From: Bowmanella denitrificans
GTDB taxonomy: Bacteria; Pseudomonadota; Gammaproteobacteria; Enterobacterales; Alteromonadaceae
Length of the DNA stretch: 64,000 bases
Assembly: GCF_002887595.1 (NCBI RefSeq)
Contig: NZ_PEBU01000015.1
Coordinates: 82,779-146,778 of the forward strand
Direction of reading: 5' to 3'
Part shown: piece by piece, positions 27,650 through 37,549 of the stretch
Position numbering within the stretch: the stretch's first letter is position 1
Layout: each line of letters starts with the position of its first letter
The notes under the pieces: generated by a model
The model's database searches: none
The model's input: the letters and a program-made list of their open reading frames with translations, nothing else
What the model was told of the DNA's origin: nothing
Program-made: the position numbers and the translations under genes

Positions 27650-29374
27650 ATGAATGACGTGATTGGTATAATGTTGTTGGGGGGCGCGCTGCTGGTGTTC
27701 AGCATACTGGCCAGCGTCTTGTCCAACAGGATTGGGGCGCCGCTGCTGCTGGTGTTTTTGTGTATCGGCATGCTGGCGGGTGAAGACGGTGTGCTGGGCA
27801 TTGAGTTTGACAACCCGCAACTGAGCTTTTTTATTGGTTCCCTGGCGCTGGCCATTATTCTGTTCGATGGCGGTATGCGCACCCACCAGGACCGATTTCG
27901 TGTGGCCCTTTGGCCCGCTATCAGCCTGTCCACGCTTGGTGTGGCACTGACCTGTACTATCACTGCGGCCGGTGCGGTGTGGTTATTTGACTTGCCCTGG
28001 CCAACTGCCATGCTGATTGGCGCGTTACTCAGCTCTACTGATGCTGCTGCGGTTTTTGGCATCTTTCAGTCCAGGGGCGTGACCTTAAAACAGCGTGTGG
28101 CTTCTACTCTTGAGATTGAGTCGGGTACCAATGATCCAATGGCGGTGATCCTGACCATGACCCTTACCACGGCGCTTGCTACTGGTGCGTCGCTGGATAT
28201 GCTCAGCCTGGGGACTAACGTATTATGGCAACTGGTTATCGGCCTGGTTGCCGGCTGGATAGGGGGGCAGGCGTTTATCCAACTGGTTCGGCGTATTCCG
28301 TTAGATTTCACCTTTGTACCCTTACTGGCCGCGGCCAGCGCTATCCTGGTGTTTTCATTAACCGCTAAAGCCAATGCCAGTGGCTTTTTGGCGGTGTATC
28401 TGATGGGCTACCTGATAGGTAACGCACGATTACCACAACTGGTGCATATTCTACAGGTGCAGGACGGGTTGACCTGGCTTGGGCAAATTTTGATGTTTCT
28501 GATTCTGGGGCTGCTGGTGACACCTTCACACCTTATGGACAACGCTGCCTTGTCATTATCCGTTGCGCTTATCCTAATCTTTATTGCCAGGCCGCTGGCC
28601 ACCTTGATTTGTCTGGCACCTTTTTCTTTTCCCTGGCGGGAACAGGTGTTTATCAGTTGGGTAGGGCTGCGCGGGGCAGTCCCTATTATTCTGGCATTAT
28701 ATCCCTGGTTATCCGGGTTGGAATACCAGGCGCTGTATTTTGATGTGGCCTTCTTCGTGGTGCTGATTTCTCTGCTGGTGCAGGGCTGGACTATGGCGCC
28801 TCTGGCGCGTTGGTTAGGACTGGAAGTGCCGCCAATCCCCGAACCGGCGCAGCGAGTGCCGCTTGAATCGCTGCCAAGTGCCGATCCTCTGGAAGTTTGG
28901 TGCTTTCCCATTGGTACCGACAGTCTGGCGCTTGAACATCATTGGCAGGAACTGAATTTCACTCATCGTCCCTGTTTTATCGGCGTACTCAGAGACAATG
29001 AATGGTTGCAGGCCGACCCGGCGTTACGCTTTAAGCAGGATGATCAGGTGCTGGTGATGGGGCGAGTGGCGGATATAGAAAGCGTCAGTCGCGTGCTGGC
29101 CAGCAGCAATGAAGGCAAGCAACTACGGGAAAGTGATTTCTTTGGCGCTTTCAGTCTGCATGCCAGTCTGACCCTGGCCGAAGTCGCTGAGTTTTATCCG
29201 CTCGGGGAGTTACCTGAGGAAAAGCGGCAACTAAGCTTGGCGGATTTTTTTGGCCGTAAGTTTCATCGGCGTGTTGTGGTGGGAGACAACCTTACCCTTG
29301 GCGGGGTGGTGTTGACCGTGCGTCAGGTGGATGAGGCAGGTAATATAGAAAGCGTTGGTATTAAAGAAGCCTGA
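27650..29374 (+). CDS. nhaP2: K+/H+ antiporter, CPA1 family (NhaP2/CvrA type)
   Basis: 574 residues. About 12 membrane helices in the first 390 residues, with ILFDGGMRT, SSTDAAAVFG and EIESGTNDP in the transport core, then a TrkA-C (RCK-C) domain (about 395-480) and a CorC/HlyC-type C-terminal domain, the arrangement of E. coli CvrA. ATG 27650 follows AAGGAAA. It expels K+ (or Na+) in exchange for protons to control volume and pH. A weak GGGG/CCCC hairpin near 29389-29409 may end it. Confidence 0.92.
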   Translation: MNDVIGIMLLGGALLVFSILASVLSNRIGAPLLLVFLCIGMLAGEDGVLGIEFDNPQLSFFIGSLALAIILFDGGMRTHQDRFRVALWPAISLSTLGVALTCTITAAGAVWLFDLPWPTAMLIGALLSSTDAAAVFGIFQSRGVTLKQRVASTLEIESGTNDPMAVILTMTLTTALATGASLDMLSLGTNVLWQLVIGLVAGWIGGQAFIQLVRRIPLDFTFVPLLAAASAILVFSLTAKANASGFLAVYLMGYLIGNARLPQLVHILQVQDGLTWLGQILMFLILGLLVTPSHLMDNAALSLSVALILIFIARPLATLICLAPFSFPWREQVFISWVGLRGAVPIILALYPWLSGLEYQALYFDVAFFVVLISLLVQGWTMAPLARWLGLEVPPIPEPAQRVPLESLPSADPLEVWCFPIGTDSLALEHHWQELNFTHRPCFIGVLRDNEWLQADPALRFKQDDQVLVMGRVADIESVSRVLASSNEGKQLRESDFFGAFSLHASLTLAEVAEFYPLGELPEEKRQLSLADFFGRKFHRRVVVGDNLTLGGVVLTVRQVDEAGNIESVGIKEA

Positions 29375-29430
29375 CAAGCGGATTTAAAGGGGCAGCCTTT
29401 GGCTCCCCCTGCTGTGGGTGTTTTATACCG

Positions 29431-30840
29431 TTAAGGCTGGCTGTCATCCAGCAGTATGACCTGGGGAGGCAGTCCGCCACCGTCGCCATCCAGCGCGATT
29501 GCTGTAAATACCTGGCCTGCGGTAAATTCCAGCATTAACGGGCCAATGGCTGCATCTTTACTGCCAGCCCCTGTAACTGTGACATAATAGCTGCCTTCTG
29601 CCAGTTCCTCATAGCCAGTTGTGGCCAAGTCCGGTGAACTGAAAGGGACGGCACTGAAAGCTGGCGTATCATCACTGATATCATCATCCTGAGTGACATA
29701 AATATCCACGTCACCCGCACTTGGCGATGCGTGCACGATGCGAACTTTTGCCGCTGTGGCCAAAGATCTGGGGGTATCAGCTAAAACGCCCAGAGCAATG
29801 TCGGCCAGTTGGTTATGCGCAATGACCGTGTAAATCATGCCTTGCGCTGGCATTAACTCAGCATCATCAATAACCACCAGGCTGTTATCTGCATCAGCCA
29901 CCACATCCACCAGATAATCGCCAGCCGCCACCGGCAGGTAACCTGAGTCTTGTTTAAAGGCAAGCGCATCGAGAGCGGGAGCTGCCGGGATAGTGGCATT
30001 ATTCAGCAAAATATCCACTGCTGGTGCATCTGCCACACCGTGCACCACGCGTAAATGTGCGCCTGCATTAGCATCCCAAATCAGGCTCGAGCCTTCTGGT
30101 GTAGACAGCAACAGACTAACCGGCGCACTGCCAGCACCTACATTGTCTGTGGCAGTGATCATAGCGTCCAGACCATCAGGTAGCGTGACGGTACCGGAGT
30201 CAAATACCACATCCAGGCTACCTGCTGGCGTGATCCTGATTCGGTAGTCGCCAGCCGCTACTTCCATTTGTGCGGTATATTGCTTAAATGCCAGCGTGGC
30301 CAATGCCTGGGCACTGCTTAAATCGTCATCCGGCGCTGTAACGTAGATATCCACGGCCGGTGCATCGGCCGCACCATGCACTACCTGTACTCTGGCATTG
30401 CCAGTGCTGACGTCCATGACATCATTTTCGATCACCAACGGCTCAATCGTCTCGACGTTACCCACAGCCAGAATGTCGTAGCTTTTGTCTGCGCTGAAAG
30501 TTAATGAAACCGGGCCTATCACGGCTGCCAGATTACCGCCTGGCAAGCGTGCATCCACCTGAATGTCATAACTACCCTCATCGACTGTGATCCAGGGCGA
30601 TGACACCTGATAGTCGACATTTTCCAGGCCCGCCAGTATGCTATTGCCAGCAAGAATATTGACCCCCGGCGCATCAGCGACGGCGTGAGTTATTCGCACA
30701 ATGGCATCAGCAGGCTCTGGAGCGGGTTGCTCCGGGGTTGGGGTTGGCACGGGAGCCGGATCATCGTCGTCGTCAAGCCAGCACCCGGTCAGTGCGGCAG
30801 TCATCAATGAGATCGTCAACAGCTTTGTGATCCCTTGCAT
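29431..30840 (-). CDS. DUF4397 repeat lipoprotein
   Basis: 469 residues. Lipobox LTGC (Cys20), an Asp-run and a Pro-rich linker (about 23-45), then four DUF4397-type modules whose starts read VRITHAVADAPGVNI, VQVVHGAADAPAVDI, LRVVHGVADAPAVDI and VRIVHASPSAGDVDI. A surface or periplasmic beta-sandwich protein, anchored by lipid. Function unknown. It is single, with its own promoter region of about 190 bases upstream. Confidence 0.9.
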   Translation of the reverse strand: MQGITKLLTISLMTAALTGCWLDDDDDPAPVPTPTPEQPAPEPADAIVRITHAVADAPGVNILAGNSILAGLENVDYQVSSPWITVDEGSYDIQVDARLPGGNLAAVIGPVSLTFSADKSYDILAVGNVETIEPLVIENDVMDVSTGNARVQVVHGAADAPAVDIYVTAPDDDLSSAQALATLAFKQYTAQMEVAAGDYRIRITPAGSLDVVFDSGTVTLPDGLDAMITATDNVGAGSAPVSLLLSTPEGSSLIWDANAGAHLRVVHGVADAPAVDILLNNATIPAAPALDALAFKQDSGYLPVAAGDYLVDVVADADNSLVVIDDAELMPAQGMIYTVIAHNQLADIALGVLADTPRSLATAAKVRIVHASPSAGDVDIYVTQDDDISDDTPAFSAVPFSSPDLATTGYEELAEGSYYVTVTGAGSKDAAIGPLMLEFTAGQVFTAIALDGDGGGLPPQVILLDDSQP

Positions 30841-31036
30841 GGTTTTCTCCTCATTGTTGTTTAGGCAAATTCAACTACGGGGATAATCCGGCGAGGGATC
30901 ACATCCTTTCCCTCGGGTGTGAAAATAAAACGTTCAATTTATTGGAATGGTTTTGCCGTTTTTTTGTGATTTTCTTTCGTATGTGTGCGACTAAAATACA
31001 CTCGTCTTCTAAATTAAACCTGTTGGAGAACGAGCG

Positions 31037-31648
31037 ATGAACAAGCTGCTTCTGATTAATTCAAGCCTGAATGGTAAACAAGGTAATTCCTGGCAACTGG
31101 CTGAAAAATTTGTTCAGCAGTTGGCTAAGGCGGCTGACATTCAAATCACTGAGCGCGATTTGGACGATACTGACCTGCCACATCTAAGTGGGGCGGAAAT
31201 GGCCGCATGGATGACACCCGCCGATCAGCGCAACGACGAACAACAGCGCCTGGCCGGTATGTCAGACAAACTCGTTGAGGAGCTTAAGGCGCACGACATT
31301 ATTGTTATCGGTATGCCGATGTACAACTTTGGTGTGCCGTCAGTGTTTAAATCCTGGGTGGACAGGGTTGCGCGTGCAGGTATTACTTTCCGTTATACGG
31401 AAAATGGTCCGGTTGGCCTGCTGGAAGGCAAAAAAGTCTATGTGCTGGCAGCCCGTGGCGGCTTGTATCAGGGCACTCCTAAGGACAGTCAGACCCAATA
31501 TCTGCAAGACGTACTGGCATTTATGGGCATGACAGAGGTGGAGTTTGTGTACGCCGAAGGCCTGAATATGGGGCCTGAAGCGGCTAATCAGGGATTTTCT
31601 CAGGCAGATGAAAAAATTTCTGAACTTATTGAAAAAATGGTTGCCTGA
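31037..31648 (+). CDS. azoR: FMN-dependent NADH-azoreductase
   Basis: 203-residue flavodoxin-fold enzyme. FMN-binding N-terminus LLLINSSLNGKQGNSWQLA, MPMYNFGVPSVFKSWVDRVARAG and ARGGLYQGTP are characteristic of AzoR. It reduces quinones and azo compounds with NADH. SD GGAG lies 11 bases before ATG 31037. Single gene with a strong terminator. Confidence 0.95.
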   Translation: MNKLLLINSSLNGKQGNSWQLAEKFVQQLAKAADIQITERDLDDTDLPHLSGAEMAAWMTPADQRNDEQQRLAGMSDKLVEELKAHDIIVIGMPMYNFGVPSVFKSWVDRVARAGITFRYTENGPVGLLEGKKVYVLAARGGLYQGTPKDSQTQYLQDVLAFMGMTEVEFVYAEGLNMGPEAANQGFSQADEKISELIEKMVA

Positions 31649-31712
31649 ATAAGTGCAGTGAGTGAAGGCAACGCCTTCACAATGTGTGTTCCTAGTTGAG
31701 TGTGCTCTTTAT

Positions 31713-31739
31713 GCCCCGCCGCCCGGCGGGGCTTTTTTT
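31713..31739 (+). terminator. Terminator downstream of azoR
   Basis: Perfect 9-bp stem GCCCCGCCG / CGGCGGGGC with a 2-base loop, followed by T7. The T-run touches the stop codon of the convergent hydrolase gene. Confidence 0.9.
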
Positions 31740-32226
31740 ATGCCACTCGGCAATGGGCAGACAGGCCGCGAATGGCCAGATCATGCAGAAATTGACTTGG
31801 CGCGGCACAGGCATTGGCATAAATAAACGGCTGGCCGGGCAATTGTTTTGACAATGCCGTATGGGTAATACAGTGCTGCGTCATCATGCCCAGCAAATAA
31901 ACATTTTGCACGCCATGATGTTCAAGTAATGGCGCCAATCCGGTGGCAAAGAAACTGTCAGCTTGATGCTTAGTAATAATTGGGGCATCGCCTAATACAG
32001 CAGCGATTTTCGGGTGTAACTCAGCACCTGGGGTATCAGCGGCAAAAAACGCCGCATCACGGCTATTTAAATGCTGTATTCCTACCACTAACCAGCCAGC
32101 AGATTTGGCTTGCATTATAAGAGGTAAGGCTGCCTGACAGGCTTTCTCTGCGTTGTGCAAAGGAAAGGCGCCAGTGGGGAAGTAGTCGTTTTGAATATCT
32201 ATCACTAATAGGGCGTTGGTTGGCAT
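31738..32226 (-). CDS. Isochorismatase-family cysteine hydrolase
   Basis: 162 residues with the family triad Asp10 (LVIDIQNDYF), Lys87 (ITKHQADSF) and Cys119 (MMTQHCITHTAL). This group includes nicotinamidases and isochorismatases; the substrate is not clear. ATG 32226 starts the conserved region; the open frame to 32322 adds unrelated residues. It is divergent from a GlxA-type regulator, which commonly controls such a neighbour. Confidence 0.88.
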   Translation of the reverse strand: MPTNALLVIDIQNDYFPTGAFPLHNAEKACQAALPLIMQAKSAGWLVVGIQHLNSRDAAFFAADTPGAELHPKIAAVLGDAPIITKHQADSFFATGLAPLLEHHGVQNVYLLGMMTQHCITHTALSKQLPGQPFIYANACAAPSQFLHDLAIRGLSAHCRVA

Positions 32227-32375
32227 TGATGTTCTCGTTAACGGCAGGCTATCAATCTGATGCACTGCAATGAATGAAGCGCAGATTATCAAGGCAAATT
32301 GTGCCATGAAATATTGACCCAAAAGACAAATATCGAAAGAATTGGGCCAATGTTGCTAAAGATATTCCAGACCCT

Positions 32376-33356
32376 ATGCCTTTACCTCAAGTAGGATTGG
32401 TTGTTTACCCAGACTTCAACCCATTTCATTTTGCTGTACCGCAGATGGTTTTCAGTCTGCAACTGCCGCAAGGCCCGTTATTCTGCCTGCACACCCTGGC
32501 GGTTACGAGTGAACTTCAGTTGGGACGCGGCGGCGTATCGGTCAAACCTACTGGGGATGTGCGACAGATGGACAATATGGACATCCTGGTGGTGTCCGGC
32601 TGGCATGATATTCATCAGGCACCTGAGCCAGCGCTTGTTGATGCATTGCAGCGGGCCCATGCACGCGGCGCTTGCATTGTCGGCTTATGTTATGGCGTGT
32701 ACGCCTTAGCGTATGCTGGACTGCTTGATGGCAAACCGGCCTCAACACACTGGCTGGCTGAGCAGGATTTTGCCGTGCGCTTTCCCAGGGTGAAACTCGA
32801 TCTGAATGCTTTGTACGTGGAAAGCGATAATCTGATTACCTCGGCAGGAACGGCAGCGGGGCTGGATTGTTGTCTGCACATAGTGCGCCGCTATCATGGT
32901 GCCAGCATGGCCAACAACGTTGCCAGGGTAATGGTGGTGGCGCCACATCGAGAAGGCGGGCAGGCACAGTTTATTGAACAACCGGTGGCTGCAACCACTC
33001 AGGATGCAAAAATTAACCAACTGCTTGACCATCTGAGGCAACATCTGGCTAAGCAGCACAGGATTGAAAAGTTGGCTGAGACGGCGGCCATGAGTCGTCG
33101 CACTTTTACCCGCCATTTTAAGCGTGCGACCGGTTTAACTCTGGTGGACTGGCTAATCAATGAAAGAGTACGCTTGAGTCGCGAGTTGCTGGAAACGTCC
33201 AGCCTTTCTATTGAACAGATCGCGCAGCGCTGTGGTTTTCATACTGCGGTGTCGTTCAGACAGCATTTTCGTAACAAACACCATGTCAGCCCGAGCCAAT
33301 GGCGTAAGGTTTTTATTGGCACCAACACAAACCAGTCGGCTAACGCCGACCGGTGA
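32376..33356 (+). CDS. GlxA-family transcriptional regulator (DJ-1/PfpI plus AraC)
   Basis: 326 residues. The N-terminal DJ-1/PfpI-like domain (about 5-180) has the nucleophile-elbow-like VGLCYGVYALAYAGLLDG; the C-terminal AraC helix-turn-helix domain (about 215-312) has AETAAMSRRTFTRHFKRATG and IAQRCGFHTAVSFRQHF. It likely regulates the divergent isochorismatase-type gene; the effector is unknown. Confidence 0.92.
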   Translation: MPLPQVGLVVYPDFNPFHFAVPQMVFSLQLPQGPLFCLHTLAVTSELQLGRGGVSVKPTGDVRQMDNMDILVVSGWHDIHQAPEPALVDALQRAHARGACIVGLCYGVYALAYAGLLDGKPASTHWLAEQDFAVRFPRVKLDLNALYVESDNLITSAGTAAGLDCCLHIVRRYHGASMANNVARVMVVAPHREGGQAQFIEQPVAATTQDAKINQLLDHLRQHLAKQHRIEKLAETAAMSRRTFTRHFKRATGLTLVDWLINERVRLSRELLETSSLSIEQIAQRCGFHTAVSFRQHFRNKHHVSPSQWRKVFIGTNTNQSANADR

Positions 33357-33368
33357 GTGAAACCTGGC

Positions 33369-33914
33369 TTATTCGCCGGACAAGGTTTTTTCCAATGTCA
33401 GGATAAAGTCTTTATCCTGCGGTTCGGTGCGGGAGCCGAAGGATTCCACCACGTCTCCCTTGTTGTTGACCAGATATTTATAGAAGTTCCATTTGGGGGT
33501 AGTACCGGATTTTTTAGCCAGCATGCGATACAGCGGATCGGCATCATCACCCCGCACGGCAATAGGTTCGAACATGGGGAATTTAACCCCATATGTCAGC
33601 TCGCAAAGTTCCGCCGTTTTGGCTTCGTCCTGATCTTCCTGATTAAAGTCGTGGGACGGAAAACCTAACACCACCAGACCTTTATCCTGATAGTCAGCAT
33701 AGAGTTTTTCCAGGCCCTCAAACTGCGGTGTAAAGCCACAATAACTGGCGGTATTCACAATCAGCAGGGTTTTTCCCTGATAGGCCTGGCACAAATTTAC
33801 TTCTTCCTGAGAATTCAGCTTACGCTTTACAAATTTAAGCAGGTCAGGGCATTGGTCTGCCATAGCGCTGCCGGCAGCCAGACTGAATAACAAAGCAATC
33901 AAACGCGTTTTCAT
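33369..33914 (-). CDS. Exported glutathione peroxidase
   Basis: 181 residues. Signal peptide (cut after SAMA, about residue 19), then the GPx fold with catalytic Cys59 (NTASYCGFTPQF) in place of selenocysteine, GFPSHDFNQED and KWNFYKYLV. It reduces hydroperoxides, likely in the periplasm. ATG 33914 follows AAAAGGA. The open frame to 34052 upstream is not used. It converges on the glxA-like gene with a 12-base gap. Confidence 0.92.
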   Translation of the reverse strand: MKTRLIALLFSLAAGSAMADQCPDLLKFVKRKLNSQEEVNLCQAYQGKTLLIVNTASYCGFTPQFEGLEKLYADYQDKGLVVLGFPSHDFNQEDQDEAKTAELCELTYGVKFPMFEPIAVRGDDADPLYRMLAKKSGTTPKWNFYKYLVNNKGDVVESFGSRTEPQDKDFILTLEKTLSGE

Positions 33915-34073
33915 GGTGGTCCTTTTCAATTTGAGGTAAATAAGACTCGTTGTACAACAAGAACTGGGTTTACGCCATTGTCTTTCAACAAGATCAATTA
34001 GCATGGCGATTAACGGCACTTTACGTTTTAATAGCTCGTTCACACACCCCATCAGTCACGGGAACATAACAAT

Positions 34074-36563
34074 ATGTATAAAACCACAAGATCCTATCTG
34101 GTGTTACTGATTTGTGCAGGTCTGAGTGCTTGTGCCACGACCTCACAGACATCAAATACAACGTCAGGTGTACAGACCAAACCGCTGCCACAGCCCATCC
34201 AGGCACAGGCTGCTGTCAGTCAGGGCGACGATATAATTCGTCTTGAGCAAATCATGGCAGATCCGGACTGGATGGGGCGTTTCCCCGAGAACCCATACTG
34301 GGGGCTGGACAGTCAATCCGTGCGTTATGAACGAAAGCGCGAAGGCAGTCCGGTCAATGATCTCTGGCAAGCCTCTGTCCGACAGCAAGGTAATGGCAGC
34401 ATTGTACCTCTGGGCGAGCGGCATCTTACCGATAACGGTAACCGAATCGTTAACCAGGATGCCACAAAAGCGGCCTGGGTGTTTGAGGGCAACCTGTTTG
34501 TCAAAGATCTTAAAACCGCTCAGGTGACCCAGCTCACCCGCAGCAGTGACGGGGTGCAGCGCCCTATGTTCCTGTTGGACGGACGTATCGCCTATCAAAG
34601 TGGTGACAGTATTCTGGCTATTGATGTGCAAAGTGGTTTGACCCGCCAACTGGTCAGTTGGAAATTTGCCGACAAGCCAAAGGCCGTGCAGGAGCCTAAA
34701 GACTATCTGGCCAAAAAGCAGCTGAAGCTGATTCAGTATGTCAACAAGGAACGGGCAGAGCGTCAGGCCAGATTCGATCATCAGCAGGAACTGCAAGCTG
34801 AGAATGCCAGTCTGACCCCTCAGCCATTCTATCTGGCCACACAATTTAAGACCGCTGAAGCCAGCCTGTCCCCCGATGGAAAACGCCTGGTCCTGGCCAT
34901 AGAAAAAGATGAACCCAGCCGTGATGATAATGACATCATGCCCAATTACATTGGTGAAGATGGCCGTATCAAATCGGAAGCGGTGCGCCGTAAAGTGGCG
35001 GATGCCAAACCGCGAAACCAGGAATTGTGGTTACTGGATTTGCAGTCAGGCAGCCAGATGCAACTGAGCTATCAGGAACTGCCTGGATACAATGAAGATG
35101 TGCTGGCCGACGTGAAAAGCGAAAATGCCAGAGCCAACGGAGAGAAATATCAGCCTAACCGTTTACCGCGAGACATCGGCCTGATTACTGACTGGTACTG
35201 GAGCGAGAGTGCGATTAAATGGCACGCCAATGGTCAGCAGGTGGCGGTCATGCTCAAAGCCTGGGACAACAAAGACCGCTGGATTGCCACAGTGGATCTG
35301 GCCAAAGGTAAGCTGGTAACACAGCACAGATTGCATGATAAGGCCTGGGTAAATTACAGATTTAACAGCTTTGGCTGGTTGAATCACAGCGAAACCCTGT
35401 ATTTCCTGTCGGAGCAATCCGGGTATGCGCAGTTGTATCGCCAGGAACTGGGGGGCAAAGAGCTGGCCCTGACCTTTGGTGACTACGAGGTGGACAAGCT
35501 GACCCTGACCCGTGACGATAAATTTATCTACTTCCGGGCGAATATCAAACACCCAGGTATTTACGAAATTTACCGGGTTAATCTGCAAAGTGGCGACATT
35601 GAAGCCCTGACTGATTTGGGCGGTGACAACGAATACGTGCTTAGCCCGGATGAACAGAGCCTGTTGCTTACCCACAGCCAGGTGACCCGTCCGCCAGAGT
35701 TGTATGTGCAGGCCGCGCAGGTTGGTGCCAAACCCATGCAATTGACTAACACGGTCAGTGAGGCTTTTAAAGCCATGCCCTGGGTTGCGCCCAAAGTGGT
35801 TCCGGTGCCTTCCAGCCATGGCAGCCAGCCGGTCTATGCCAAGGTTTATCTGCCTGCAGATTATCAGCAAGGGCAAAAACGCAAAGCGGTTATCTTTAAC
35901 CACGGTGCCGGTTATTTGCAAAATTCCCACCTTGGTTGGTCAGGCTACTTCCGTGAATTTATGTTCCATAGCATGTTGGTACAACAGGGCTATGTGGTGA
36001 TGGACATGGATTACCGTGCGTCAGCTGGTTATGGCCGTGACTGGCGCACCGCTATTTATCGTCAGATGGGCACACCGGAAATCCAGGATCTGCAGGATGG
36101 CGTGAACTGGTTGGGTGCCAATGCCAATGTGGACACTCAGCGCATTTGTACCTATGGTGGCTCATACGGCGGGTTTATGACCTTTATGGCGTTGTTTACC
36201 AGCCCGGAGCTGTTCCAGTGTGGGGCGGCCTTGCGCCCGGTAACAGACTGGGCTTACTACAATACGCCTTACACGGCCAATATTCTTAACACACCGCAGG
36301 TGGATGATATTGCCTATCAGCGCAGTTCGCCGATTTATTATGCAGAAGGGCTCAATAAGCCGCTGCTGATCAATGCGCCTATGGTGGATAATAACGTGTT
36401 TTTTGTGGATGTGGTCAGACTGGTACAGCGTTTAATTGAACTGGAAAAAACCGATTTTGAAACGGCTATCTATCCGGTTGAATCCCATGGATTCCGTCAG
36501 CCCAGTTCGTGGCTGGATGAATATCGACGCATTTATAAGCTGTTCGAGGAAAACCTCAACTAA
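34074..36563 (+). CDS. S9 family (prolyl oligopeptidase / DPP-IV-type) peptidase, lipoprotein
   Basis: 829 residues. Lipobox LSAC with Cys20. A beta-propeller region (about 70-570, repeated stretches such as SPDGKRLVL and SPDEQSLLL) precedes an alpha/beta hydrolase domain with catalytic Ser697 (GGSYGGF) and the C-terminal His in VESHGF. It is expected to cleave dipeptides from the N-termini of peptides at the cell envelope. It is followed by a good terminator. Confidence 0.92.
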   Translation: MYKTTRSYLVLLICAGLSACATTSQTSNTTSGVQTKPLPQPIQAQAAVSQGDDIIRLEQIMADPDWMGRFPENPYWGLDSQSVRYERKREGSPVNDLWQASVRQQGNGSIVPLGERHLTDNGNRIVNQDATKAAWVFEGNLFVKDLKTAQVTQLTRSSDGVQRPMFLLDGRIAYQSGDSILAIDVQSGLTRQLVSWKFADKPKAVQEPKDYLAKKQLKLIQYVNKERAERQARFDHQQELQAENASLTPQPFYLATQFKTAEASLSPDGKRLVLAIEKDEPSRDDNDIMPNYIGEDGRIKSEAVRRKVADAKPRNQELWLLDLQSGSQMQLSYQELPGYNEDVLADVKSENARANGEKYQPNRLPRDIGLITDWYWSESAIKWHANGQQVAVMLKAWDNKDRWIATVDLAKGKLVTQHRLHDKAWVNYRFNSFGWLNHSETLYFLSEQSGYAQLYRQELGGKELALTFGDYEVDKLTLTRDDKFIYFRANIKHPGIYEIYRVNLQSGDIEALTDLGGDNEYVLSPDEQSLLLTHSQVTRPPELYVQAAQVGAKPMQLTNTVSEAFKAMPWVAPKVVPVPSSHGSQPVYAKVYLPADYQQGQKRKAVIFNHGAGYLQNSHLGWSGYFREFMFHSMLVQQGYVVMDMDYRASAGYGRDWRTAIYRQMGTPEIQDLQDGVNWLGANANVDTQRICTYGGSYGGFMTFMALFTSPELFQCGAALRPVTDWAYYNTPYTANILNTPQVDDIAYQRSSPIYYAEGLNKPLLINAPMVDNNVFFVDVVRLVQRLIELEKTDFETAIYPVESHGFRQPSSWLDEYRRIYKLFEENLN

Positions 36564-36578
36564 TCCGGTCTGCATTTC

Positions 36579-36602
36579 AGCCCCGCGATTGCGGGGCTTT
36601 TG
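36579..36602 (+). terminator. Terminator downstream of the S9 peptidase gene
   Basis: 8-bp stem AGCCCCGC / GCGGGGCT followed by TTTTG. Confidence 0.8.
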
Positions 36603-36623
36603 TTTGAATGTAGGGAGCAAAAT

Positions 36624-37541
36624 ATGAAAATAGCTTTGATTGGTCTGGGGGATATTGCGCAAAAGGCTTATCTGCCGCTTTTACATCACTGGCCACAGGT
36701 GGAGTGGCTCTTTTGCAGCCGCAACCCTCAGGTGCTGGCCAGCCTGGCTGCGCAGTACCGGATTGTAGACAGCTATACCGATTACCAACAATTGCCTGAG
36801 CTGGATGCGGTAATGATCCATAGTGCCACCGCAAGCCATCTTGAACTGGCGGCGCATTTCCTGGCTCGCCGTGTGGCGGTTTTTGTCGATAAGCCTTTGT
36901 GTGACAACTATGCTGATTGTGAAAGGCTGTACGCGCTGGCTGCCCGCTTTAATGTCCCCTTGTTTGTGGGCTTCAATCGCCGCTACCTGCCTTTGCTGCA
37001 CCAACAAACCGGTGCCGCATTAGCCAATGGCACCGGCATCCGCAATATGCGCTGGGAAAAGCACCGCCATAACCAGCCCGGAGATATCCGCACTTTTGTG
37101 TTTGACGATTTCATTCATGCTCTGGATGGGGTAAACCTCAGTGGCAGGGTGGACCCCGCGGATATGCAGATATACAGTCAGATGGACGGGCAGCAGTTAG
37201 CCCGCCTGGATTGTCATTGGTATGCAGACGGCGGTATGTATCATGCGTCAATGGACAGATGTTATGGCATGACCTGTGAACGTATTGTGCTTGGCCAGCT
37301 TAATCAAACCCTGGAGCTGGATGGTTTTCTGCGAGGTACCAGATGGTCGGAAAATCGCGCAGAGCAACTTGCGCTGGCCGACTGGACGCCGATGCTACAT
37401 AGCAAAGGCTTTTATGCCATGTTGGTGCATTGGCTGGAGGTGGTAAAAAGCGGCAGACTGGCTGACGAGGTAATTGCGCGTAACCTCAACAGCCACAGAC
37501 TATGTGAAGAAATCTGCCAACGCTTAACCAGGGCGTGCTGA
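36624..37541 (+). CDS. Gfo/Idh/MocA-family oxidoreductase, MviM-like
   Basis: 305 residues. Rossmann motif ALIGLGDIAQKAYLPLL at the N-terminus, HSATASHLELAA, VDKPL (the family's E/D-K-P motif) and FVGFNRRY; the pattern follows E. coli YceM/MviM. Substrate unknown, presumably a sugar-like compound. ATG 36624 has GTAGGGAG upstream. Confidence 0.86.
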   Translation: MKIALIGLGDIAQKAYLPLLHHWPQVEWLFCSRNPQVLASLAAQYRIVDSYTDYQQLPELDAVMIHSATASHLELAAHFLARRVAVFVDKPLCDNYADCERLYALAARFNVPLFVGFNRRYLPLLHQQTGAALANGTGIRNMRWEKHRHNQPGDIRTFVFDDFIHALDGVNLSGRVDPADMQIYSQMDGQQLARLDCHWYADGGMYHASMDRCYGMTCERIVLGQLNQTLELDGFLRGTRWSENRAEQLALADWTPMLHSKGFYAMLVHWLEVVKSGRLADEVIARNLNSHRLCEEICQRLTRAC

Positions 37542-37549
37542 CCTTTTAG

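Noticed and set aside
27407..28062. Two minus-strand frames of about 150 codons
   Set aside because: Opposite strands of the Cys/Met enzyme and the antiporter; low-complexity composition.
33949..33958. GTTGTACAAC palindrome upstream of glutathione peroxidase
   Set aside because: Only 10 bp, expected by chance in a sequence of this size, with no second copy nearby.
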